A DNA stretch of 64,000 nt from Panorpa germanica (GCA_963678705.1 OY783214.1:12028001-12092000), one strand, 5' to 3'; counted from the stretch's first letter, positions 38,301 to 51,068 are shown. A program made the numbers and translations. Notes: generated by a model not told the origin, from the sequence alone.

Positions 38301-41300
38301 AATTTGTATCAAGATAGTCTAAAGCCTCATTCCCACTCACTGTTTTGATATTTAATTTACGGTTTTTATTTAATATTAAAATATAGATTTCAGGTGATCG
38401 TTTAAGCATTCCTTTTCACATTTGTGTTTTAATTTAAGTTTAGTTAATTTAGTTGGAGCGTACCCAGTAAACATTTTGGAGTAAATTCTACTTAATTTCT
38501 ATTACGTATCATGAATTTTTTGTCTGGAACGTGTTCGTTTTCTATTCAGTCGTTCAAAGGAAAGGTCCTTTTTATGAGCTACAGACATTGCAACGACGGT
38601 TCACTGCTGAATTAAAAGCGGAGTAGGTTTATGATTTATGACCGGATAATAAAAATATACCCATGTGGGAAAGAAACAGAAATACTTAATGAATGATGTT
38701 GGAAAAAGAAAGAATATTATTATGAAAAACTAACACAAAATCTGTGACAGGTAGAGAACTTGTAAAGCGTTAGAATAGAATTGTACGAGTGACTCGAACT
38801 TCACCAAATAGGACACTTCACCAAATTGTTTACTGGGTATGCATCGTTAGTAATATAAATTTTGACAGTTCCACAAAATTGTATGTGAAACAATTAAAAT
38901 TGCTATTTTTAATAACAATAAGTAATAGAAATTGTTTTCTCTTCCATATTTTTCAAAAACTGACATTAAACTTCTTTTAAAAATAAATCCTACTGCATTT
39001 TAACAGATTGTCACATTTTGGAGGTTATAATATAATATAGCTTTTCTTAATTTAAAACATTGGACCTTGTAAGGTTCTAAAAAAATTAAGAAAACTTAAA
39101 AANNNNNNNNNNNNNNNNNNNNNNNNNNNNNNNNNNNNNNNNNNNNNNNNNNNNNNNNNNNNNNNNNNNNNNNNNNNNNNNNNNNNNNNNNNNNNNNNNN
39201 NNNNNNNNNNNNNNNNNNNNNNNNNNNNNNNNNNNNNNNNNNNNNNNNNNNNNNNNNNNNNNNNNNNNNNNNNNNNNNNNNNNNNNNNNNNNNNNNNNNN
39301 NNAGGGATATAGAAATGTAGCAGCAGGAAAGAATGAAGCAGTAAATTGTAAGAAGGAATCAAAGTACATTGTAAGATAGAGAAGCTGTGGACGAAGAGGA
39401 GGCCAGTATGCGTAGAGCAAGAAGTAAAGAAACCGGAATGATTGCGATATTTAGGATAGAAAACGAAGAAAGAGGAAGCTAATATTGGAGAGGAGAGGAA
39501 GAAAGGCACTGCAGGGTATCTGGAGAAAAGCATTAAAAACTGGAGCACATAAGGTGTAGGGGTAGAAAGCAGAGTGAATCTGGAATACTGTTGTAAGGAA
39601 ACAAAGAAGGAAGAAGATGGATAGCGGAAGTAACAAGGAGGAGAAGAGAGAAGGAGAAGAACAGGAATGAGTAATACTGATAAGAAAGAAAAGAATTTAA
39701 AATGTTTAAATTTTGTAAGCTAAATAAAATGTAAAGTGATTGTAAGGCCATAAAAACATATACAATAAAATATAATACATACTATATTTTAACTTTTACT
39801 CACGGTCGCATCAAATGCACCCCATTTATCTACGACCCCTACGGCTGTATTGAATTTTAAAGGATGATGATTCGGAGAGCAACTCGATCTTAGACTGCCG
39901 ATCTCAGATTTTTCTCGTAATATCCATAGTGGTCGTGCAAACACCTTTCCTTCCTTATTTAATACGATAAATCCAATGCTTTTAATGCGAGCTGTGAAGA
40001 CCATCGAAGTCAACACTGTTCGGTTAAATTGAGGGCTGCAGTAAGTACATTTTTTGGTACCAATTTGTTATTTAAAGGCATTAAATAACGCAAGGTCAGT
40101 CCAAAAAGAAATTCAACCCCGCCTGCTCCACTGGGGGACGGAGGAATGAATACCGTAGCCTTATATTATTTTTGTACCCTGAGTGCGAGTCTAATTGTTT
40201 TCATATAGAATGATGGTAGGTACACCATGTACTCTATGTACTTTGTACTATGTATTATGTATGTACTCTATGCTATCCTGATGAAATTGTGTTTGATATT
40301 TAAACATGATATGCCGAGGAAGATTATGGTGTTATTATTGCTATATTTTTGTTTATCTTTCTACTGTGTTAGATTTGTATTTAAACATTCACTGCGGTCA
40401 ACATTTGCATGAAACAGACTATAAAATTATTCCCGAGCTGATGTTTGTAATATATTACTATATAAATAATAAAATGTAGCAAAAACATTTGATGTTGCTT
40501 TAATGTCAACATTTTTATTTTTATATACTTGAAGTTTTATTACAATATGAGCAATTTAAAAAAGTAGCGTTGAATTAAAGATGGCTTTGAAATATAACTT
40601 GAATTGTTGTGGAAAAAAACATATGTTTATAAAAAAGTTAATTATAAGAACGTTGATGTAAGGTTACCATGTTTTTAGGTTTGATTGGATGAACCCAAAC
40701 TTTCTTTTTAGCTTAGGATTTCCACAAAGTTTAATTTAATTTGTAAGATCCAATTTTGTACGTTTAGAAAGAAAAATGATAAATGACGACACAGTTGGGT
40801 GAGAGCAATGATGCTTGACTCTGACTACTGTGTTCTCGGGTTCGATCCCCGGGCCAGAGTTATATATTCTGGGTTTGATAAAATGAGATTTAATTGGTTG
40901 TGTGCAACCATAGAAAAATGAATATTGAAAAAAAATGATCATAAAAAGAAAAATTCGAGAACGAAAATAGAAAAAGGAAAAAAAAAGAAAATGAAAGAAG
41001 AAGAAAAAGAACAGCTTGGAGAGAGAGGATGAAGAAGAGATTGGATGGAAATGGGAACATATAGTTAAGGCAATTGCTGTATCATATCGAGATGCTGAAA
41101 TAGGAAAAGAATGAGGAACTTGAAGTTGAATGAGGAGGTGATTGATGAAGCACCAATGGAGTACTTTGAAATGGAATAAGGAAAGAAGCTAAAACATAGA
41201 AAAAGAAAGAATTATATTATATTGTATAAGTTATATGTTATAAGAAAAATGTATATAAAATGTAATATTTATTTAAAAGTGCTAATAACTACTAACAGTT

Positions 41301-44007
41301 GATGCACTGAAAAATAAATATTAAAAAAAAAAAAGTTTAATTTGCGCTTTATAATACGTTGTCGAACGGTTGTATTGAAGGTTCTCAGATTTCCAATTAG
41401 GTCTCAGGATAACAATTAAAATTGAAATGTTACATTTGTTTGGGTGTTAAAGATTTAAAGTCAGATGCGAAGTAATTGTTACTACTTCTGATCATTAGCG
41501 CTTCTGAATTAAAGAGCATAGACAATTAGTGCTGCCCAGTGGCGGCCTTAGCCTTTGCGAGGCCCCGGGCTGCAGATCTTTAGAAGTTTCATAAAAGTGC
41601 GGATTACTGAACGTTGCAATGGTTAAAGGTTAAAAAACAAAAGGGACCTTTAAAATTTTCAAAACAATTTATGGTTTGTCAGACATGTAACTAAACTAAT
41701 AAACCAAGTTCAAGCATAATAAAAAAAATAATATTTTCGCCGCAAAAATTTATAAATAAATATTTTTTTCGCTAATTAATATATGTATATTTTTGCGCCC
41801 CTACTGACCCTTGAACAAAAAGCGATAATTTAAAAAGTAGACATGGTTCAAAATCATGCTAATCCCGCGCATTCCGGACATTTGGTGACCCTTGTGAGCT
41901 ACCCCTAAATCTAATAAACATTAATATTTCATTACATTTCTATTGCCATCTAAGCAGCAACAGGACTGATTTACCATTTTTATATTTAGACATACTTTTG
42001 AGTGTAAGACTTACTTGTAATACATCAAGCAGACCACAGCGTGTAGAACCAGGTTGACGAAGTGATACCCGGCAGGGTCCAAACCATTTACCAGATAATT
42101 CCATCGAAAGGTCAAAACGCAGAGGGGGCGGTAAGACTTATGGCTTTGTTCCTGAAAAAAAAAACATTGTGTTAAGGGCAATGTAAACGAAATTAAATGA
42201 ATATCAAGAAACAACGAAAATTCATCACGTGCAATTTGAAACAGATTACCAAAATTATGTGTATGTATTAATAGAACAGAGAGAAGTTAGATAGAAATTA
42301 ACATTTTAGTAAAGGGTAATGAATGGGAGCAAGAGGAGTCAGACGAAAAGAGCAGTTGATTATTTTTAATATTCATGTTCGTTGGAAACAACGGATTTAA
42401 TATCTTAGTTCAGCTAATTACTTGTAAGTAAATGTACTGTAGTAAATTTAGTAAAAGTATTAAATTAAAATTACTATAAGATAAATATGTATTATATACA
42501 AGATAAATATATATTTTCTTGATATAATCTCAAAACTAAATGTCTTAAACTTCAGTAAAGGTCATTCAAAATAAATAACCTATCAATTAGTCAGCATATT
42601 TGCTAATCCTAAATTGATAATTAGACAGATATGACTTTCGTTGAAATATTTATATTTACGTTAAAATTAATTATTTTATCATTATAATTATCTATTTTGC
42701 AATTCACCAGAATACGAGTCAATGAATTATTTATTTTGATATAACTAATTGGTAAAATAAATAATATTTTATATTTAAATGAATGTAGTTATTACTATTT
42801 TAATTCATCAGATATTAAAGGTGACTAAGTGTGGATTGATATGGTTGAGTAAGGTAATGAGAAGCTATTAGTAACATTAGAAATATATTGACTACTATAC
42901 AGTATTTTAAGAAACAACTAAAATGAATTTTCGGATGTTTTAAAAGAGATAGTGTACATTATACAAACTGTAAATCATAACGAAATAACTATTAAAACGG
43001 AGTAATTTTCCATGCACAATGTCATATAAATTAAATTAATAAAATATACTTAAAAAAAATTATTTAGTTCTTAAAAAAGGGATTCTTTATTTTACCGTTT
43101 CGAAAAAAATTCAATTACTTTTTAAGATCATACAGTTTTCTTACACTACATCTACACCAATATTTTAGCCGGATATATATGGACGCCTACATCTATAGTA
43201 AGGACCATTAGTGAGACAAATTCGAATATTGAGTTTTGAGATAACGACGAAAGCAATATTCGAGTTGTATGTATTCCAGGGAGTTTATATGCAATATTAT
43301 TTTGTTGCTTTTATGAGTTATCTGATTATTGCATCAGATAGAGCATATAAATAAATATATAACTCAATATTCAACTCAAATTTATATATTCGGACAGTCA
43401 CAATAATGAACTAAACGATCGATATATTTAACAACTTTTTTCTTTGTTGTTTATTTTTACGTTCATAATCTTTAAACTTTAACACGTAAATTTTCCAAAA
43501 ACTATTATTCTTAAAATTTTAGAGGAATCACACGTTTCCACACTTGTTGTTAATTATATTAATTGTTAGTTAATCAATTTTAAACCGTCAAATTTCATCA
43601 TCAAATACGCCAACTTTGAAAACAGTTTTAAATCGAAAGAGCTAAAAATTAGTATTTATATCGGATGAAATGATTCACGAATAGCTTTTTCTTTGCATAT
43701 TTATGTTTTATGTTTATTATTATGTTTAATTTCTTTAAATTATGATGTCATTGGACTACATCTTGAAGAAAAAACGACACTGTAGAAGCTATTTGACTGA
43801 TCCTGCGGTTTAGACATAAGAATATTAGTGAGATGTTCTCCCAGTATTAGTTTATATTCAAATAGATATTAAATATGATTTTAAGAGTAAAAGAAAGAAT
43901 TTATTTGCTAGTAGTGTGCAAGCGCTGCTTTCAACGCCTCTGATATAACATATATATGTTCCATATTTACAATATAATGATTAGTTTTCTTTCTTCTTAT
44001 TTCTTCT

Positions 44008-44063
<56 letters not shown>

Positions 44064-44547
44064 CATATTTACAATATAATGATTACTTTCCAGAATATTA
44101 GAATGTTTGGGGGTAATTCAAAGGGTTAAAACAATGTGTCAAAAACAGATGACAGTTTATCGCATAAAGTTAGACGGTTTATATAAAATAATAACTACGT
44201 TATATACTATATGTATGTATGTAGAGATGTATATAAAATATTTATCCATTAGTAGAACCCTTATAATGGAAACAAAGTATACAAGTATGTATATACATAT
44301 ATATAAAAGATACAAATACACACAAACTTGTATACTGGTACAAAACAATAGAAATAGTCACCTTTTGTATTGGAGTTCCCCAAAAGTCGTTAGCAAACAC
44401 ATTTTTAATTGGTGTATGGGGTCGAATATCTCTGTTATCTTTTATTGCACTGATGTCGTCAAACACAAAACCACAGTAGCAACTGTTGTGATAACATATC
44501 AAGCAGGTTAATACTATAATGGCTTTTAGAACTTGCTTCTCTGCCAT
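29326..44547 (-). CDS. Tmtc3: Protein O-mannosyl-transferase TMTC3
   Basis: ER multi-pass protein with C-terminal TPRs. TMTC proteins O-mannosylate cadherins and related receptors. Exons on -: 44547-44362, 42151-42015, one not found, 35299-35200, 33218-33103, 32804-32626, 31805-31550, 31445-31187, 31118-30625, 30550-30364, 30274-29994, 29913-29326. All junctions keep frame and give at least 927 residues, about 955 with the missing exon. The first luminal loop has [10 protein letters not shown] (D30, D31), and [10 protein letters not shown] joins [10 protein letters not shown] across intron 1. [38 protein letters not shown] (DUF1736 region) and [20 protein letters not shown] follow. TPRs start at about residue 440 ([22 protein letters not shown]). 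The missing part is the ~27-residue segment before VTGVVGRAE; the reading phase needs an exon of 3n+1 bp. The exon 10 donor (GATG/gttgga) is weaker than the others. TMTC3 rather than TMTC1, 2 or 4 is chosen from NLGMLAMDD and [11 protein letters not shown]. Confidence 0.95.
33949..34600 (+). pseudogene. LINE ORF2 C-terminal relic in Tmtc3 intron
   Basis: Antisense to Tmtc3, between its exons 4 and 5. The open part ends ...[19 protein letters not shown] then MCRVCGTE. This is the C-terminal zinc-binding tail of insect non-LTR ORF2 proteins (R1/jockey-like). It then loses frame, continues as a purine-rich tail, and ends in a poly(A) run (about 34588-34600). 5'-truncated and dead. Shares body and 3' UTR with 39303-39780. 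Confidence 0.65.
37160..37212 (+). repeat. SINE 3'-body fragment
   Basis: 'gtttggttgttatcaagttg' followed by 'atttgattatttatatacat' matches the 3' body of the - strand SINE fragment at 7270-7335. Short and isolated. Confidence 0.4.
39103..39302. other. Assembly gap of 200 N
   Basis: Exactly 200 N. It lies between Tmtc3 exons at 42015 and 35299, the interval where the missing exon must be. The round length suggests a scaffolding placeholder, so the true size is unknown. Confidence 0.95.
39303..39780 (+). pseudogene. LINE ORF2 C-terminal relic, second copy
   Basis: Purine-rich sequence with 'attgcgatatttaggataga' followed by 'aaacgaagaaagagg'. In conceptual frame this parallels the IARFR..NEE.G segment of 33949-34450. 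The 'agatggatagcggaagtaac' tail parallels 34308-34330. Ends with 'gattgtaaggccataaaaac', like 34547-34570. Starts at the assembly gap, so its 5' extent is unknown. Confidence 0.55.
39789..40016 (-). other. Unrecognised 75-codon open frame in Tmtc3 intron
   Basis: The frame ends [16 protein letters not shown] and its base composition is higher than its surroundings. An AG lies just upstream ('ccgaacag') and a GTGAGT donor-like site at the end, so it could be an exon or exon relic. It does not match any part of TMTC3 I know, and I recognise no family. A transposon fragment is equally possible. Confidence 0.25.
40790..40910 (+). repeat. tRNA-derived SINE, best copy
   Basis: Head with box A-like 'cagttgggtgagagc' (40792-40806) and a near-canonical box B, 'gggttcgatccccgg' (about 40838-40852). 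This is the spacing of a tRNA-type Pol III promoter. An unrelated body follows ('ctgggtttgataaaatgaga'). It is not a functional tRNA: there is no acceptor stem pairing. Related copies are at 7270-7390 (-), 37160-37212 and 54735-54860. Confidence 0.6.
40930..41335 (+). repeat. Purine-rich retroelement tail with poly(A)
   Basis: Strongly purine-rich (gaagaagaaaaagaacag...) and ending in an A run at about 41324-41336. The composition matches the tails of the LINE relics in this intron, but I cannot align a specific protein. It may be the 3' part of a LINE directly following the SINE. Confidence 0.35.
41525..41880 (+). mobile_element. Possible DNA-transposon remnant
   Basis: 'gcccagtggcggccttagcc' then 'gcgaggccccgggctgcag' is a GC-rich strip typical in form of hAT-like ends, as in the cleaner element at 53526-53693. 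No matching right end was found, so the boundary is a guess. Confidence 0.25.
43960..44085. repeat. (TA)n microsatellite flanked by a 25-bp direct repeat
   Basis: A (TA) run of about 50 bp (44010-44061) is flanked by 'ttccatatttacaatataat' followed by 'gatta', at about 43960 and 44061. Lies in intron 1 of Tmtc3, near its first exon. Confidence 0.7.
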
Positions 44548-47500
44548 ATTTATATATTATGTCCCTTTTACGTTTTATGGGTATATACACTTTAATAATT
44601 TCAAATGTCACTTTTATTTTACAGCTTCAAATATTTTTTTATAGTTATACACATTTTTTTATGACATAATGTTTTTTTAATATCAATTAGATATTTGTCT
44701 ATTTAGTAGTATAGTAATGTTTAAAGTAGTTATTTCAAACTAACACCAATACTTTTATAGGATATAGTTAGTTATTCTGAAAAAAAAATGCATTTATGTA
44801 ACCATAACTACTATTAACTTTATTTTTTTTAATAATTGAACGTACGTTTTTTATTACGACTTACAGTTACTTAAAAAAATTTGTTACCAAATATTATAAA
44901 AGTTGATTGATTTGTCGAATCAATTTTATTTTTACTGATTTGTTTTACAGTACAATCTTTTACGAACTAGACTACTCTGCTTAATAAATACTGTTCAATA
45001 ATAATTCGACTCCGAAATTAGGAATTGAAAACTAATTTCGTAATAGTAACTAATAATAATTCTATTTTTAAGTCTTATACATTCTTTTAAGTTTATAACC
45101 TACTAAATATATACATCTGTCGAGTTTACGATTCTAATAATTTGAAAAACGCTTTTATATGATTTTGTTAATTGTAAAAGAGTTATGATTAATTAGCATT
45201 AACGAAAATTATACATATATAAATAAGAAACATTACCCGCTAAACAAAGTTACGTATATGTAACGTTAACTTAACATAAAAATGTTTACCTTTTAGTTAT
45301 ATTTCTTAGAGTAATACATAATAAAAGTTGTCGTTTTATGCAAGATTACATAATGTTTCATATGAAATAATTCTATTAGTAAAAGGTTTTGCATATATTT
45401 AATAATGACTATGTAACAAAATTATGTTAAAAATTATATAAAAAATATTACGTTAAACAATATATGAGTTTACATTTTATGTTTAGCGGTAATAACTCTG
45501 TGCAGTATTAAAAAAATATCTGTTTGTTTTGATAAAAATATTTCATAATTTTTTAAATTACAATTTTTTAAATATAAATAAATTGTGGTTTCATTATAAA
45601 AATAAATAACAAATATAAACGCAATACGTCATTAAAAATGTACATTTGTGTTAACAATAATGTACGTCATCAGCTTAAGTTAAATTAAAACTAGCAATTA
45701 CAATAATTTAAAATTATTATAGTTTTTATTTATGTATAAAAAATGCTAGAGTAATTAATTGAATATATGAAGCGTGATATATGTTGAATATAAAAACATG
45801 TGTGTGTGTTATATGTACCTATACATATACAACAAATAAAAGGCTTTTATATACAGTACTACGTGTTGCTTCATAAAATTCTATTATAATTTTTTTGAAT
45901 ATATTAAACATTATTATAAAACAACATTTAATAATATCGTAATATACGTACGTCTGTTAAATAAAACATGAGTGCCTTATAAAAATATCCTCGACAAACT
46001 TAAAACAATGTAATAATGAAAATAATATAAACATGAGCTTCTCGCAAAGTGAGGTTAGGAATAGGAATATACCTGACACAGTGCCTGCCTGCTTGGCTTG
46101 CCTTGTTTACTTAGTAAACAACATTCTGATATTTCAAATACATATTATAATTTTTAATTTGAATATTTATGTGTTTATCCTTTGTTTTCTTTTCTTTTAT
46201 ATTCTTGTTTCTGACGTCATAGAAATAACTCTACGTTATAACTTTTTTCTTTCTACTTTTCTTTTGATTATATATTTTATATGAACATAAACCGTTTTAT
46301 ATCATATTATTTTTTAATCATACTTTAACAATATTTCATATTTATTAGTACCTAAAATATTACTTATTATGTATAAAAAAACACTTTTTATTAGTTTTAT
46401 ATAATAATTATTAGCTATATGATTTTACATTTATTGAAATTGTTATTAAAGATGTACTATATGCATTATTTTATAGAAACACAGCGAAAGAACAGACGAA
46501 CATTACGTCACGTCCAACCTCGAGAGTAACCCAAATTCGACTGCCTCTTGCAAAAGTAAGTCGTTCATCTAGTTCGGGGTTCTATATTTTGCATCGGCGC
46601 ATTAAAATGACTGCCATGGTTGAATGAAAACAGGTATGGTCAAAGCACTTTTGATCGAACACAATTTTTTTTTGTAACATTTAAGTAACGCTTACACATT
46701 AATATTACATAATAAATATATTTGTAAATGCATTTAGTAATGCAAATGCAAATTTAAAGGATAATTATCTCTGTCCATGAAAAAGAAGAAAGCAGAGTAA
46801 AAAGATTTTATTTGCCTCTTTTAAAGCAAGAAAAAATATCAGTTATATAGAAAATGGTATCACTTTCCTTTTCGCAGACGTTACTAAAATCGGTAAGAAC
46901 AGTCTTGCCAACTAGCAATAAGTGAAAACGTTGGTTTCAAGAAGTGATACTCTGTTATTTTCAAAAAAATACTAGGTGTTTTTTGAATTGTGTGTGTGGA
47001 GTTGATATAGATGAATAATGGATGATAATTTAAAAGTTAATTGGAAAAATGATTGATAAAAATGAAATGATAAAAAATGCTGTGTGCAATTTTTGCTACG
47101 ACATTGTAAAGGTAATAAGCTTAAAGGCGGAAATTGTTGACTTCATGGTATAAATATGTTAAATAAAATATATTTAGTTTGTAGTATACCAAATTTGACG
47201 ACTAAATATATGATTGTCTTTCAAAATAATGCAATTATCAAGCTTAAGGAATAATGCCGCACTGTTATAAAAACCGCGTGGAAATAAATCCGCTATTCTG
47301 TTACAAATGGAATCATATTAACGTACATGGCGTACTGGCGATTTAAAATTGGAGCGAATAAATCTGCAATGTTATACAAATTTATTACAACATTAATAAA
47401 GTATCATTTTCCAAGCATAAATTATTACAAAATGATTGAAAATTCTAGAAGCATACCTATGACTATTTCACTAAATATTGCAAAGCTGTCACGCATGCGC

Positions 47501-49199
47501 GTTTATTAGAGCTTTTGTATAAACTTCGAAAAGCATAGCGGATATCAACCCCGATGGTCTGAGGATTGTTTTGACCGTGGTTCTTTATGAAGGAAAGAAA
47601 ATTTAGTTTCTTATTGCTTCAAGTAAACGTAAAACTTACAGAAAAAGCTATGTAAGTTTTCTTATTACATGTAATTTGACAAAATAACACTTTTTCCTAG
47701 AGACAAGTTTTATTTACAAAATATATATAAAAAAGCGTCTAATACATTGAACTTTGCTTTTTAAAAAATCACTTCTTTAGTTACTCACTTTCTTTTCTAG
47801 ATTACGAGCTTAATACAAAAACAATATGTATAATAACAAGTGATTAATGTGGATTTCAGTTAATATTTTAAGACTCAATTTTATATGAAAAGCATGAAAG
47901 TGAACTTTAACATGCAACGAAATTTTTTTTTTCTAAAGCAGTATTCACCTCTCTTTAGCCTATAACAGAAAGCCTTGTGTAGCAATAAGCTGCTAAACAC
48001 AAAATATGAATATTACATTAAATATATGAAGCATTTTACTAACACCTAGTAAATAACATAATATATTAAAAGATTTAAATTTTTCCCTCGACTTATGCAG
48101 ATTGTCAGAAGCAAATGTTTGTTTGAAAATGCTTGAAAAGTAATTTTTCCACAATTTAAAAACAAAACTAAAAGCTGCTACTATTTGTTATATTCTACAT
48201 TCTACATACAACTCTAAAACTATTACTTTTTAATTTACACGAAAACCGTTGGAATGAATTTAGATACCATTTTTTACATAAATGGCCAATTGTTTTATGT
48301 TAAATAAACTGTAAATACATAACTATTAACTGCATTCAGTGAGAGATATGTATATACTTTGTACGATAACTACATGTACAATTTCTTCTTTTTTTTAACG
48401 TAATGTTAAAATTACTTTAGACACATTCATTGCCAAATAAAATTTCAATCGGAATGCACTAAAGCTATTACTCGCATTACTTTTGTTTGGAGAGCTCTTG
48501 CATCTGTTATCCCCTAATTGATGTAAAACTTTTCATTATCATTCTGCACAAACGATTCAAACAAAGGTTTATTTTTCAGTTGGATAGGCATAGTAGCATT
48601 CATGTATTTCCAATTACATTCGAACATTATTTTTCCATATCTAGAAGTACATAGAATATAAAACATATCTATAAAAAATAACGTGAATTTCATTTAAACC
48701 CATTCTGATTTTTCTCTTTGATAAAATAAAATAGCAAATGAATCTATGATTTTGGCAATTGTGTATTTTCATACAATGAGTATGTTTATATTTATAAAAA
48801 TATGCACTCGTATAATGTGAAAGTTCGTATTTAGATTGCTGTGCTCTAATCTGTAGCATATAATCAATGATTCTATTTAAACAGTATTGATTGTATTTTA
48901 TTATTATGTAAAAATAGTGTGGAATATTTTTGGGTAACTGAAAGGTAACCTACGGTAACTGATAATTGGAAAATATATATTGTTATGAGTATAGTATTAT
49001 GTGTATTCGAATCCGAAAATGATTTTTTCTAAACTTTCTGGATATATTTATACGAGGTATGATAAAGTTAGCAGAATTTGTAATTTAAAAAGACCCGTAC
49101 ATTTTCGTAAATTGAGTAAAATCTGCTAACCAGTACGTTTACAGTTGGTGGAAGCAGGCTACGTCAGTATCGTATGTATTTGATTTCGATATAATCCCC
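44548..49199. other. Upstream of Tmtc3: gene-less, AT-rich
   Basis: Apart from the MITE at 45234-45492 I see no gene, RNA or clear repeat in this 4.6 kb. Short open frames (46033-46284, 47327-47509, 48641-48859) have AT-driven composition and no recognisable motifs. Confidence 0.4.
45234..45492 (+). mobile_element. MITE-like element, CCGCTAAACA family, copy 3
   Basis: Best-preserved copy. The left end 'tacccgctaaacaaagttac' and right end 'gtttagcggtaa' are inverted repeats of ~12 bp. About 259 bp, non-coding. Interior shared with 18555-18818 ('gactatgtaacaaaattatg'). Confidence 0.65.
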
Positions 49200-49640
49200 A
49201 AAATAATATTTCTTTTCTCCGAACTCAACTCTTTACTTCTTTCTTCTTCTATTCTTGTTACTTCTTCTCTTTCTTTCCTGGTCCTTTACTTTTCTACTAC
49301 TTCCACTGTTTGTTTATGTTTTTCATATTTTTTCTCGTTACCTACCTTTTCTGGGTTGGTTATTTCTTCCTTGCTTTTTATTCTCTCATATTCATTCCTT
49401 CTTTTTATCTCTCCTTTTTTAATTCTTGATCCTATTTTCAAAGTGTATTTAATCTCTTCTCTAGTTATTCCTTGCATTCTTCTAAAACACTTTCCTTCAG
49501 TTCCCATTGTTTATCACGTTTCTGACTGTACTTTTCCCCGTTATTTTTCTTCAATATCTATAATCACCCCAGGAATATTTTCAATTCTTCAATCTGTTCC
49601 AAAAACCAGTTTCACTTTTTATCTTTCCTTAAATTGCTAA
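49200..49640 (-). repeat. Purine-rich (on -) retroelement-like relic
   Basis: On the - strand it encodes broken Lys/Glu-rich coiled-coil-like peptide (for example IKYTLKIGSRIKKGEIKRRNEYERIKSK), like insect LINE ORF1 coiled coils. Several frames are interrupted. Family assignment is weak. Confidence 0.3.
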
Positions 49641-49730
49641 ATTATCTTTGACTCCTTACTAACATCACGGATTAAATTATATGCAGCATAAATTTGTTAT
49701 AGGCTTTACCTATCCGACATATATAGGTTT

Positions 49731-50082
49731 AAGGCCCTCCGCACATGAGGCGACTGAATGCAAACTAGTCGAGCCGTGTTTCGTGACTCTATAGAATTTT
49801 TAGCAATAGCATAATAGGAGATTTTATTGTGTCGTATTTGTATGTATGTATGTATTTAAATACTTTTGTTCCAATAGTATTTGTGAACATCTCTGTTCAT
49901 GATCTCACAATCAAAAGCATGCAATCAAGCATGCCCTGCGATCGAGAAACAGAGTCCCTCAAAACTTGCTCAAAACCAGTTTAGTTTCGTTCGTGCCGTG
50001 TGTTTTCTCTCACTCAGATATACGTTCGCTCACTAACAACACAGTTCCATTCTCATTCGGTTCGGACAGATTCGGGACGCCT
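49731..50082 (-). mobile_element. hAT-type MITE, inverted damaged copy
   Basis: Reverse-orientation relative of 51069-51448. Shared segments include 'attttattgtgtcgtatttg' versus 'tacgacacaataaaat', 'gttcgtgccgtgtgt', and 'gttccattctcattcgg'. Its left end 'ggccctccgcacatgaggcg' is a TIR. At the right, the terminal ~30 bp are deleted ('gattcgggacgcc'). No target-site duplication is therefore expected or seen. Confidence 0.6.
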
Positions 50083-50424
50083 TAACTTTACGTATAACCC
50101 TTCCCCTCTAACCCTCCTCCCATTATGTTGATGCCCTTCAACACATGTGAAGCAAATATCAACATAATTCCCATGTGCGCCACTGTTTCATGCTTTATGC
50201 AACTTATTTACAATTCTAATAAGCTTAATTCAAATTATGAAACTTTCAAGGATAATGAAAGCTCATTCAAATGCATTTTGCTCATATCACGTAGATTGAT
50301 ACGAGTTCTCTTATATAAGAAATAGTATTATTATACACCGGAAATAACAGACAATGAATTATCATCAACACAAGATGGCGTTTGTAGTTAGCAACATCCG
50401 GTTGTTATATACACAAGCATCAGA

Positions 50425-50449
50425 TGTATATATATATATATATATATAC

Positions 50450-50487
<38 letters not shown>
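50425..50487. repeat. (TA)n microsatellite
   Basis: About 60 bp of TA dinucleotides interrupted by 'tacataaa'. A short (GGTGCT)n run lies nearby at about 50660-50685. Confidence 0.8.
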
Positions 50488-51068
50488 GTAAGTTTGGCAA
50501 ACCCTATTTGAATACAAATAATATTTTTATAGCATAATATAACTTCACCATCTACATAATATAACACTGTTACCACCATCACTACCCACCACACCCCCCA
50601 CCCATCAAACTGTAGTATGTTCTGCATCAGTGAATGCTGTGAAACTATGAGCGAGTTTATGGTACTGGTGCTGGTGCTGGTGCTGGTACTGCTACGAGTA
50701 CAGTTTCCATAACTTGGTTCAACACATTCAAAAACATGGTGCACATTACTGGTATTTTGAGTTCAACACTATAACCGATACCGATGCAGTTAAATAGGGA
50801 TAGTTCACTAGTTTCTACGGTTCTATACAGTTTAAGGTATTCAATTAGTCGCAGGTACATCATCATTATAATCGCAAACTATTAAATAGCGATTTATTTG
50901 TAATACCGTGGTCCTGTGTACAAGACTTGCCACGAAAGTAACGCTCTTAATGAGAGACTAATCGCATACTACGTTTTTAGCTCACCAGGATCGCATCAAG
51001 TTACAGTTAACATATGGCACATCATATTTTATAAATATGCTGGCGATTTCTAACCTAAATTTAGTGTT

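Noticed and set aside
39052..39548. - strand frames of 122 and 150 codons
   Set aside because: They run through the 200-N gap and are not real sequence.
40660..40730. Missing Tmtc3 exon at a - strand HPIK-coding segment
   Set aside because: Only three residues (HPI) match the expected segment; the rest and the splice sites do not.
40792..40865. Functional tRNA gene
   Set aside because: Boxes A and B are present, but the acceptor and anticodon stems do not pair and related diverged copies occur, so it is a SINE.
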